A stretch of 64,000 nucleotides of DNA from Variovorax sp. OV700 (lineage in GTDB: Bacteria > Pseudomonadota > Gammaproteobacteria > Burkholderiales > Burkholderiaceae_C), in contig NZ_FNDR01000014.1 of assembly GCF_900099805.1 (NCBI RefSeq), positions 62,001 through 126,000 on the forward strand, read 5' to 3'. This document shows, in pieces, positions 55,766 through 64,000 of the stretch. Below the pieces are notes generated by a model. The model searched no databases, was not told the DNA's origin, and saw nothing but the letters and a program-made list of their open reading frames with translations. Within the stretch, counting starts at the first letter, position 1. Every line of letters starts with the position of its first letter. A program made the position numbers and the translations under genes.

Positions 55766-57550
55766 ATGCAAGCATCCCCCGGCAGCGAGACCGCGCGCCC
55801 TCCCCTGTTGCGCCGAATGGCGCGACTCATGACCTGGTTCGGCGGCTCGCGCCACTGGTGGGCCGTCGGGCTCGTCGGCGCCCTGTTGGCGGCCATCACC
55901 GAGCCGCTGATGGCCGCCCTGCTGAAGCCGCTGCTCGACCGCGGCTTCAACCGCGGACAGCTGGCGCTGTGGATCGTGCCGGCCGCCGTGCTGCTGCTGT
56001 TCGCGGTGCGCGGCATTGCCCAGTTCATTTCGCAATATGCACTCTCGCGCATTGCCAACGAAGGCATGCAGCGGCTGCGCCGCGTGCTGTTCGAGCGCTT
56101 GCTGGGCGCGGAGCTGGCCCTGTTCTCGCGCCAATCGGCCAGCGCACTCTCCAACACAGTGGTGTACGAGGTGCAGACCGGCTCCATGCTGCTGGTGCAG
56201 GCACTGCTCGGGCTCTCGCGCGACGGCTTCACGCTGATTGCGCTGCTCGCCTACCTCGTTTATTTGAACTGGAAACTCACGCTCATCGTCGCCTTCCTGG
56301 TGCCGAGCATCTCGTGGATCATGAAGGTGTTCTCCAAGCGCCTCTATCGCCTGACGCAGCAGGGCCAGCAGGCCACCGACGAGCTGGCCTACGTGGTGGA
56401 AGAAAACGTGCTCGCGCACCGCATGGTGCGGCTGCACGGGGCCGAGGCGGCGCAGGGCGAGCGCTTCGAGCAACTGAGCCAGCGCCTGAACCGGCTGGCC
56501 GTGAAGTCGACCATCGCGCAGGCGGCCACCACGCCGCTCACGCAGATGATGGCGTCGCTCGCGCTGTCGATCGTGGTGATGATCGCGCTATGGCAGAGCG
56601 GCGAACAGGGACTGACGGTGGGCGGATTCGTCGCCTACATCACGGCCATGCTGATGCTGATCGCACCGATCCGCCGCCTGGCGGACATGGCCGCGCCGAT
56701 CACGCGCGGCCTTGCGGCACTCGAACGCGGCCTCGTGCTCATCGACGACGTGGCCCCCGAGCCGCAGGGCAGTTTCCGCATCGAACATGCGCAGGGTCGC
56801 ATCGAGCTTCGCGACGTGAAGGTCAGCTACCGCGGCGAGGACGAAGCCCGCGCGCTCGACGGCGTGAACTTGGCCATCGAGCCGGGCCAGGTGGTGGCCT
56901 TCGTCGGCCCCTCGGGTTCGGGCAAGACCACGCTGGTCAATCTGCTGCCGCGGTTCGTGCTGCCCAGCGGCGGGCAGGTGCTGCTCGACGGCCACGATAC
57001 CAGCGAATGGGAGCTCAAGAGCCTGCGCGCGCAGTTCGCCATGGTGAGCCAGGACGTGGTGATGCTCAACGACACGCTGGCCGCCAACGTGGCGCTGGGC
57101 TCCGAAATCGATCGCGCGCGGGTGCAGCAATGCATAGAGGCCGCAAACCTCGCGAGCCACGTCGAGAGCCTGCCGGACGGCGTCGACACGGTGCTTGGCC
57201 ACAATGCCACGCAGCTGTCGGGCGGCCAGCGCCAGCGCCTGGCCATCGCACGCGCGCTCTACAAGAACGCGCCCATCCTGCTGCTCGACGAAGCCACCTC
57301 GGCCCTCGACACGGAATCGGAACGGCTGGTGCAGGATGCCCTGCAGCGCCTGATGCAGAACCGCACCACGCTGATCGTCGCGCACCGGCTCTCGACCATC
57401 CAGCATGCCGACCGCATCATCGTGATGGAGCAAGGCCGCGTCGCCGAGCAAGGCAGCCACGCGCAATTGATGGCGCTTGACGGGCTCTATGCCCGTCTGC
57501 AGACGCTGGCCGTGCGCAGCGCGACTCCGGGCCAGGACCCCACGCTCTGA
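55766..57550 (+). CDS. msbA: MsbA-like lipid exporter ATPase/permease
   Basis: A 594-residue half transporter: a six-helix membrane domain (about residues 15-320), then an ATPase with Walker A VGPSGSGKTTLVN (about 382), signature LSGGQRQRLAIARAL and Walker B LLLDEATSALD. Lipid A export markers include the SRIANEGMQRLRRVLFERLL coupling region. As MsbA it would flip core-LPS across the inner membrane. Other ABCB-type exporters look similar, so the lipid substrate is inferred. It converges with rng with six bases between stops. Confidence 0.88.
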   Translation: MQASPGSETARPPLLRRMARLMTWFGGSRHWWAVGLVGALLAAITEPLMAALLKPLLDRGFNRGQLALWIVPAAVLLLFAVRGIAQFISQYALSRIANEGMQRLRRVLFERLLGAELALFSRQSASALSNTVVYEVQTGSMLLVQALLGLSRDGFTLIALLAYLVYLNWKLTLIVAFLVPSISWIMKVFSKRLYRLTQQGQQATDELAYVVEENVLAHRMVRLHGAEAAQGERFEQLSQRLNRLAVKSTIAQAATTPLTQMMASLALSIVVMIALWQSGEQGLTVGGFVAYITAMLMLIAPIRRLADMAAPITRGLAALERGLVLIDDVAPEPQGSFRIEHAQGRIELRDVKVSYRGEDEARALDGVNLAIEPGQVVAFVGPSGSGKTTLVNLLPRFVLPSGGQVLLDGHDTSEWELKSLRAQFAMVSQDVVMLNDTLAANVALGSEIDRARVQQCIEAANLASHVESLPDGVDTVLGHNATQLSGGQRQRLAIARALYKNAPILLLDEATSALDTESERLVQDALQRLMQNRTTLIVAHRLSTIQHADRIIVMEQGRVAEQGSHAQLMALDGLYARLQTLAVRSATPGQDPTL

Positions 57551-57556
57551 AGGGGC

Positions 57557-57563
<7 letters not shown>
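57544..57563. repeat. inverted repeat over the facing stop codons of msbA and rng
   Basis: GCTCTGA (57544-57550) and TCAGAGC (57557-57563) form a perfect 7-base dyad with a 6-base loop. Each arm contains the TGA stop of one gene. No T-tract is present. It may act as a weak two-way transcription barrier or be a by-product of both genes ending in CTC-TGA. Confidence 0.6.
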
Positions 57564-59083
<1,520 letters not shown>

Positions 59084-59096
59084 GGGATTGGAATTC

Positions 59097-59702
59097 TCAG
59101 GTATTGAAACCGGCGCTGCGAAGAAGCTGCGCGGTCTCGAACATCGGGAGTCCCATGATGCCCGAATAGGACCCGCTGATGTGCTCGATGAACGCGGCCG
59201 CCGCGCCCTGGATCGCATAGGCGCCGGCCTTGCCGAGCGGCTCGCCGCTTTCCGCGTAGCGCGCGACCTGCTTCCTGGTCATGGTGGCGAAGCGCACGCG
59301 CGAAACACTGAGTGCCGCATGGCGGCGGCGGCCATGCTGCAGCGCCACGGCGGTCAGCACGCGATGCGTGGTGCCCGACAAGAGTGCCAGCATGCGCTCG
59401 GCATCGCGTGCATCGTCGGGCTTGCCGAGGATGCTGCGGCCGAGGGCCACCGTGGTGTCGGCGCAGAGCACCGGCGCATCGGCGAGTCCGAGGCGCTTAC
59501 GCCGCGCCACTGCGGCATCGAGCTTGAGCGCAGTGACGCGCTGTACGTAGGCGGTGGGAGATTCGTTGACCAGGACCGCCTCGAGCGATTCGGCATCTTC
59601 TTCAGGGCCAGCAAGGAGAAGCTCGTGGCGAATGCCGAATTGGCCGAGCAGCTGGGCGCGGCGCGGGCTCTGCGACGCAAGGTAGATGAAGTCTGGTGTC
59701 AT
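59097..59702 (-). CDS. maf: Maf family nucleotide pyrophosphatase
   Basis: A 201-residue protein with the Maf active-site motifs ASQSPRRAQLL, VLCADTTVALG, ILGKP and the C-terminal YAIQGAAAAFIEHISGSYS. Maf enzymes hydrolyse nucleoside triphosphates such as dTTP/UTP (YhdE type) or modified ones (YceF type); the base preference is unclear. The ATG overlaps the rlmH stop (ATGA). Confidence 0.94.
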   Translation of the reverse strand: MTPDFIYLASQSPRRAQLLGQFGIRHELLLAGPEEDAESLEAVLVNESPTAYVQRVTALKLDAAVARRKRLGLADAPVLCADTTVALGRSILGKPDDARDAERMLALLSGTTHRVLTAVALQHGRRRHAALSVSRVRFATMTRKQVARYAESGEPLGKAGAYAIQGAAAAFIEHISGSYSGIMGLPMFETAQLLRSAGFNT

Positions 59703-60166
59703 TCCCGGTGGTACGGATGGCCCGCGTTGACCGACCAGGCCCGGTACAACTGCTCCACGAGCAGGACGCGCGCCATCGCATGCGGCAGGGTCAGGTCGGA
59801 GAGGCGGATGCGTTCGTGGGCTGCGGCCTTGAAGGCGGGGTCGAGGCCGTCGGGGCCGCCGATGACGAGGGCGACGTCGTCGCCCTCGCCCTGCCAGGCT
59901 TGCAGGCGCGAGGCCAGCGCCTTGGTGGTGAGCGAGGTGCCGCGCTCATCGAGCGCCACAATGCGCATGCCCCTGGCAATGGCGCCTTCGATGCGCTCGC
60001 GTTCGGCAGCGTAGATGGTTTCGAGCGACTTGGAACCGCGGGGTTCGGTCTTCACGGCCCGCAGCTCGAGCTTGAGCTCGGGCGGGAAGCGCTTGGCGTA
60101 GTCGTCCCAGGCAGTCTGAGCCCAGTCGGGCATGCGCTGCCCGACGGCGACCACCAGGAGCTTCAT
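59699..60166 (-). CDS. rlmH: 23S rRNA pseudouridine-1915 N3-methyltransferase RlmH
   Basis: A 155-residue SPOUT-class methyltransferase, the exact family length. It methylates pseudouridine 1915 of 23S rRNA in the 70S ribosome. Features are MKLLVVAVGQRMPDWAQTAW, the SAM loop VIGGPDGLDP and the trefoil knot end LSDLTLPHAMARVLLVEQLYRAWSV. It overlaps both rsfS and maf by four bases. Confidence 0.97.
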   Translation of the reverse strand: MKLLVVAVGQRMPDWAQTAWDDYAKRFPPELKLELRAVKTEPRGSKSLETIYAAERERIEGAIARGMRIVALDERGTSLTTKALASRLQAWQGEGDDVALVIGGPDGLDPAFKAAAHERIRLSDLTLPHAMARVLLVEQLYRAWSVNAGHPYHRE

Positions 60167-60843
60167 GCGCGGCGGGCTGGCGCCTTCTTGGCAGGCGCCT
60201 TCTTGGCAGGCGCCTTCTTTGCCGCGGGCTTCTTCGCGGCCGGCTTGCCGACCACCTTGACCGGCACGCGCGCCGTCGTGGTCTTCTTTGCCGGCGCCTT
60301 TTTGGCGGCGGTTTTCTTGGCCGGGCTGCGGCTGGCCTTCTCGGCCTTGGCTTCCTGCTCGGCCGCGCGGATGGCAGTCTTGGCCGCGCTGGTACGGCGC
60401 AGGTTGGGCATCTTGGCTACCACCGGCTTTTTCTCGTCGATGACCTTGGCGGCGGTTGCAAGGGCCGGCTTGGTGCCGCCGAGCTTGGCGCGCACTGGCT
60501 TGTCGCCCCAGATCTCTTCGAGGTGGTAGTACTGGCGGATAGCGGGCTGCATGATGTGCGCGACAGCCGCGCCGCAGTCCACGATGATCCACTCGCCGTT
60601 GTCCTCGCCCTCGATGCGCGGCTTGCCGAAGCCAGCCTCTCGCACCGCATCGCGAACGCTGGCGGCCAGCGCCTTGGTCTGGCGATTGGAGGTGCCCGAG
60701 GCAACGATCACGCGTTCGAACAGCGGTGAGAGATGCTCTGTGTCGAAAACCTGGATGTCCTGCGCCTTGACGTCTTCGAGTCCATCGATGATGGCTCGCT
60801 GGAGTTTTTGGGTGTCTTTCTTGGCGGCGGCTTCAGTGGTCAT
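60163..60843 (-). CDS. rsfS: ribosome silencing factor RsfS with a long Lys/Ala/Pro-rich tail
   Basis: A 226-residue protein; the RsfS core is about residues 10-120 (LQRAIIDGLEDVKAQDIQVFD, VIVASGTSNRQTKALA, EWIIVDCGAAVAHIM). It binds uL14 and keeps 50S from joining 30S. Family members usually end near residue 105-140. Here residues about 165-226 form a basic tail of AKK/PAKK repeats like histone H1, rich in PAKKA units. The tail is in frame and uses the same codons as the core. It is translated from an ATG overlapping the nadD stop by one base. Confidence 0.93.
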   Translation of the reverse strand: MTTEAAAKKDTQKLQRAIIDGLEDVKAQDIQVFDTEHLSPLFERVIVASGTSNRQTKALAASVRDAVREAGFGKPRIEGEDNGEWIIVDCGAAVAHIMQPAIRQYYHLEEIWGDKPVRAKLGGTKPALATAAKVIDEKKPVVAKMPNLRRTSAAKTAIRAAEQEAKAEKASRSPAKKTAAKKAPAKKTTTARVPVKVVGKPAAKKPAAKKAPAKKAPAKKAPARRA

Positions 60844-61478
60844 CAGGCAGGGCGGTAAAGGTGGTGTTGGTCAATATAGCGTGCAACGGCTGGCGGAACC
60901 AGCGAGGAAATGTCCTCGCCAAGCGCCGCACGCCGCCGTATATCGGTGGCGCTGGTGTCCATAACCGGCAGTTCGAGCGCTTCGAAACGCGCGCCAGCCG
61001 GAAGGCCGGGCAGCATCTTCGGATCAAAACGAGCAGTGCCGCCCGTCGATAATGCGCGATACGCTACAGAAACAATAGCAATGCCGAGTATAGCCTGCCA
61101 GCCGTGCCACTTCGGCAAGGCGCTGGCCTGGTCGGCACCCATGATCAGGACCAGCTGGGCTCCGGGCTGCTCCCGCTGCAATTCATGCAGGGTGTCGAGC
61201 GTGTAGGTGGGGCCATCGCGCAGCACTTCGCGGCTGTCGACCACCACCGTTCCCTTCAGCCCCGAAAAAGCCAGCCGCGTCATTGCAAGACGGTCTTGCG
61301 CCGGCGTCAGCGCCCGGCTCTTGTGCCAGGCCTGCCCCGTGGGTATGACGTGCAGTTCGGCCAGGCTGAGCTGCGAAAGCGCCGCCTCGGCCAATGCCAC
61401 GTGGGCGTTGTGCGGCGGGTCGAAGGCGCCGCCGAAAATGCCGATGCGCGGGGGTGACTTGCTGGCAGGAGGGTTCAC
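60843..61478 (-). CDS. nadD: nicotinate-nucleotide adenylyltransferase NadD
   Basis: A 211-residue enzyme that adenylates nicotinate mononucleotide in NAD synthesis. The nucleotidyl transferase motifs are GIFGGAFDPPHNAHVALAEAA near residue 15 and the C-terminal SATDIRRR. GADQASALPKWH is the middle signature. The start is GTG, sharing four bases with the hemF stop (GTGA). The longer open frame upstream belongs to hemF in another frame. Confidence 0.96.
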   Translation of the reverse strand: MNPPASKSPPRIGIFGGAFDPPHNAHVALAEAALSQLSLAELHVIPTGQAWHKSRALTPAQDRLAMTRLAFSGLKGTVVVDSREVLRDGPTYTLDTLHELQREQPGAQLVLIMGADQASALPKWHGWQAILGIAIVSVAYRALSTGGTARFDPKMLPGLPAGARFEALELPVMDTSATDIRRRAALGEDISSLVPPAVARYIDQHHLYRPA

Positions 61479-62392
61479 AACCAGTCGCGCCGCACGATGA
61501 AATCGCTGTAGAGCACGGCTTCGGGGCTGCCCGGCTCCGGCTGCTGACGGTAGGCCCAGCTTGCGAGCGGCGGCATCGACAGCAGAATCGATTCGGTGCG
61601 CCCGCCCGACTGCAGCCCGAAGTGCGTGCCGCGGTCCCACACGAGATTGAACTCGACGTAGCGTCCGCGCCGGTAGAGCTGGAATGCCCGCTCGCGCTCG
61701 CCCCAGGGCGTTGCGCGGCGGCGCTCGACGATGGGCAGGTAGGCCGGCAGGAAGGCATTGCCCACGGCGCGCAGCATTGCAAAGGCATTTTCGAATCCGC
61801 CCTCGGCGAAGTCGTCGAAGAAGATGCCACCGATGCCGCGCTGCTCATTGCGGTGCTTAAGAAAGAAATACTCGTCGCACCAGGTCTTGAAACGCGGATA
61901 TTTGTCGTCGCCGAAGGCGGCGAGCGCATCGCGGCAGGTGGTGTGAAAGTGCACCGCGTCTTCTTCGAAACCGTAGCAGGGCGTCAGGTCCATGCCGCCG
62001 CCGAACCAGCACACAGGGTCTTTGCCCTCAGGCAGCGCAGCCAGCATGCGCACGTTCATGTGAACGATGGGCACATAGGGGTTGCGCGGATGGAACACCA
62101 GCGAAACACCCATGGCCTCGAACGGCGCGCCCGCGAGTTCAGGCCGGTTCTGCGTGGCCGATGGCGGCAGCTTCGCACCGCGTACCTGCGAGAAGCCACA
62201 GCCCGCACGCTCGAAAAGCTTACCGCCCTCGAGGATGCAGGTGAGGCCGCTGCCTTGCAGCGCCTCACCGGGTTCCTTCAGCCAGGCGTCTCGCGTGCAG
62301 GCGCCACCATCTGCCGCTTCAACCGCAGCGACGATGTCCTGCTGCAACTTGCGCAGGTAGTCGCCGACCGCTGCGGGATTAGTCTGTTGCAT
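61475..62392 (-). CDS. hemF: oxygen-dependent coproporphyrinogen-III oxidase HemF
   Basis: A 305-residue enzyme of the aerobic haem pathway that decarboxylates coproporphyrinogen III. Conserved segments are MNVRMLAALP, CWFGGGMDLTPCYGFEEDAVH, FFLKHRNEQRGIGGIFFDDF and YVEFNLVWDRGTHFGLQSGG. The ATG overlaps the purD stop by one base. Confidence 0.97.
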   Translation of the reverse strand: MQQTNPAAVGDYLRKLQQDIVAAVEAADGGACTRDAWLKEPGEALQGSGLTCILEGGKLFERAGCGFSQVRGAKLPPSATQNRPELAGAPFEAMGVSLVFHPRNPYVPIVHMNVRMLAALPEGKDPVCWFGGGMDLTPCYGFEEDAVHFHTTCRDALAAFGDDKYPRFKTWCDEYFFLKHRNEQRGIGGIFFDDFAEGGFENAFAMLRAVGNAFLPAYLPIVERRRATPWGERERAFQLYRRGRYVEFNLVWDRGTHFGLQSGGRTESILLSMPPLASWAYRQQPEPGSPEAVLYSDFIVRRDWL

Positions 62393-63690
62393 CAGGCGTG
62401 GGGAGTGCCGCGCGCGTGGACCGCGCGGTGCCCGATGTCCTTGCGGTATTGCGCGCCGTCGAAATTGATGCGCGCGGCGACTTCGTAGGCCCGCTGCTGC
62501 GCCAGCTTCACGCTGTCGGCCAGCGCGGTCACGCACAGCACGCGGCCGCCGCTGGTCTTGAGCTCGCCGTCTTGCTGCGTGGTGCCAGCGTGGAACACCA
62601 CGGCATCCGGCGCTTCTGGCGGAATGCCGGTGATGCGGTCGCCCTTGCGCGGCGAGAGCGGATAGCCGTGCGCCGCCATCACCACGCCAAGCGCCACGCG
62701 CCGGTCCCACTGCAGCTCGACCTGGTCGAGCGTGCCGTCGGTGGCGTGCCAGAACACTTCGAACAGGTCGGACTTCAGCCGCATCATGATCGGCTGCGTT
62801 TCGGGGTCGCCCATGCGGCAATTGAATTCGAGCGTCTTCGGGTGCCCGGCTGCGTCGATCATGAGACCGGCGTACAGGAAGCCCGTGTATGGGATGCCGT
62901 CTTTTTCCATGCCGCGAATGGTCGGCAGGATGATTTCGCGCATGGCGCGCGCATGCACTTCGGCCGTGACGACCGGTGCGGGCGAATACGCGCCCATGCC
63001 GCCCGTGTTCGGCCCTTCGTCGTTGTCGAGCAGGCGCTTGTGGTCCTGGCTGGTGGCCAGCGCGGTCACGTTCTTGCCATCGCACAGCACGATGAAGCTG
63101 GCTTCCTCGCCCTGCAGGAATTCCTCGATCACGACGCGCGCGCCGCCATCGTTGTGCGACACGCCGAACTTGTTGTCGACCAGCATGAAATCGACCGCCT
63201 CGTGCGCCTCTTGCGCGGTCATGGCCACCACCACGCCCTTGCCGGCGGCCAGGCCGTCGGCCTTGACGACGATGGGAGCGCCCTTGGCATCGATGTAGGC
63301 GTGTGCGGCGGCCGCATCAGTGAAGGCTTCGTACTCGGCCGTCGGAATCTTGTGGCGCTTCATGAACGCCTTGGAGAACGCCTTGGAGCTCTCGAGCTGC
63401 GCGGCCGCCCGCGTGGGGCCGAAGATGCGCAAGCCGTGGGCGCGGAATTCATCCACCACGCCGGCCGCCAGGGGCGCTTCGGGCCCGACGACGGTGAGCG
63501 AGATCTTTTCCTTGGTGGCCCATTCGCGCAGCGCGGCGGGCTCGCTGATGTCGATGCAGTCGTAGCGCTCGTCGCTCACGGTGCCGCCGTTGCCCGGCGC
63601 CACGTACACGCGGCTGACCCGGCTGGCCTGCGCCAGCCGCCACGCCAATGCGTGTTCCCGGCCCCCTCCTCCAATTACCAGTACCTTCAT
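62392..63690 (-). CDS. purD: phosphoribosylamine-glycine ligase PurD
   Basis: A 432-residue ATP-grasp enzyme of purine synthesis that joins phosphoribosylamine and glycine. The N-terminal GGGGREHALAWRLAQ, the ATP-grasp loop KADGLAAGKGVVVAMT, EFLQGEEASFIVLCDG and TGFLYAGLMID with EFNCRMGDPETQ are all present. It starts 42 bases after the yebC stop. Confidence 0.98.
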   Translation of the reverse strand: MKVLVIGGGGREHALAWRLAQASRVSRVYVAPGNGGTVSDERYDCIDISEPAALREWATKEKISLTVVGPEAPLAAGVVDEFRAHGLRIFGPTRAAAQLESSKAFSKAFMKRHKIPTAEYEAFTDAAAAHAYIDAKGAPIVVKADGLAAGKGVVVAMTAQEAHEAVDFMLVDNKFGVSHNDGGARVVIEEFLQGEEASFIVLCDGKNVTALATSQDHKRLLDNDEGPNTGGMGAYSPAPVVTAEVHARAMREIILPTIRGMEKDGIPYTGFLYAGLMIDAAGHPKTLEFNCRMGDPETQPIMMRLKSDLFEVFWHATDGTLDQVELQWDRRVALGVVMAAHGYPLSPRKGDRITGIPPEAPDAVVFHAGTTQQDGELKTSGGRVLCVTALADSVKLAQQRAYEVAARINFDGAQYRKDIGHRAVHARGTPHA

Positions 63691-63732
63691 TCGTGGGCCT
63701 TCTTCATTCGCTGTGGATCAATGGTCATTCAT

Positions 63733-64000
63733 TCATTCGGAAAGTGCGGCGTTGTGATAGACCTCTTGGACATCGTCCAGGTCTTCGAGCACATCGAGCA
63801 GCTTCTGCATCCTGGCGGCGTCTTCGCCGATCAGTTCGATCGTGTTTTCGGCCCGCATGGTGACCTCGGCCACCTCGGGCTTGAGGCCGGCGGCCTCGAG
63901 CGCGTTCTTGACGGTTTCGAAATCGGCGACGGCCGTGATCACCTCGATGGCGCCGTCGTCATCGGTGACGACGTCTTCGGCGCCTGCTTCGAGAGCGGCT
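63733..64000 (-). CDS. yebC: YebC/PmpR family protein, 5' part beyond the window
   Basis: The C-terminal 88 residues of a YebC/PmpR protein, including AGAEDVVTDDDGAIEVI, AVADFETVKNALEAAGL, the VAEVTMRAENTIEL strand and the acidic MQKLLDVLEDLDDVQEVYHN. The family includes regulators and, by recent work, factors that rescue ribosomes on polyproline. It is the first visible gene of the purD-rng series, though its start lies past the right edge. Confidence 0.95.
   Translation of the reverse strand, partial: AALEAGAEDVVTDDDGAIEVITAVADFETVKNALEAAGLKPEVAEVTMRAENTIELIGEDAARMQKLLDVLEDLDDVQEVYHNAALSE

Noticed and set aside
60170..60330. Repeated GCC/TTC-type units resembling a tandem repeat or CRISPR
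   Set aside because: The units are in-frame codons for the AKK/PAKK tail of RsfS; there are no spacers of constant length.

Overview
The window is a 64 kb stretch of a high-GC betaproteobacterial chromosome. Gene content and order (ratA-rnfH facing smpB, rimP-nusA-infB-rbfA-truB-typA, pepA-holC facing lptFG, dapC-dapD-pilU-dapE-prmB, yebC-purD-hemF-nadD-rsfS-rlmH-maf-rng) and codon usage fit Comamonadaceae, most likely Variovorax or a close relative. The genus is my inference. Nearly all of the DNA is core housekeeping sequence. I see no insertion sequence, integrase, prophage, CRISPR array, plasmid gene or rRNA operon, and no gap longer than about 230 bases.

Layout: 1-3.2 kb holds the end of guaB, a DUF4124 protein, rnfH-ratA and smpB. 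3.2-5.6 kb is a small accessory-looking unit: an ECF sigma factor and its membrane anti-sigma factor, flanked by two paralogous secreted COG4315 proteins. 5.6-14.9 kb (minus) is the translation and transcription factor operon rimP-nusA-infB-rbfA-truB-typA, followed by an EamA transporter. A terminator-like hairpin lies just downstream of a consensus -10 in its leader. 15-21.8 kb (minus) is a YejABEF-type peptide importer plus an MFS transporter. 21.8-23.5 kb is fabI and an exported LigE-type DNA ligase. 23.5-30 kb has a biodegradative-type basic amino acid decarboxylase, an NfeD/SPFH pair, tRNA-Ser(GGA), a coiled-coil protein, a lone receiver-domain protein and a branched-chain amino acid binding lipoprotein.

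30-34.6 kb holds pepA-holC and an unknown small gene, divergent from lptF-lptG. 34.6-37.5 kb has cbiX, cysB, a methionine-type aminotransferase and a DUF3309 membrane peptide. 37.5-49 kb has hrpA, argA, a LysE exporter and the lysine/diaminopimelate genes dapC-dapD-dapE with a pilU-like ATPase inserted, then prmB. 49-52.1 kb has an ABC-F ATPase, an unknown hydrophobic protein and tRNA-Lys(TTT). 52.1-57.5 kb has tolB-pal-cpoB-tcdA (without tolQRA) divergent from an msbA-like exporter. 57.5-64 kb is a tightly overlapping minus-strand operon from yebC to rng.

The main themes are ribosome and translation biogenesis (rimP, rbfA, infB, truB, typA, smpB, rsfS, rlmH, prmB, tcdA, ABC-F, rng), envelope building (lptFG, msbA, tol-pal, fabI, dap genes) and amino acid metabolism. 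The least ordinary items are the sigma/anti-sigma/COG4315 unit with matching upstream motifs, the hairpin leader of the nusA operon, the histone-H1-like tail on RsfS, and the LigE ligase with a twin-arginine-like leader. I did not find a convincing wholly new multi-gene system.
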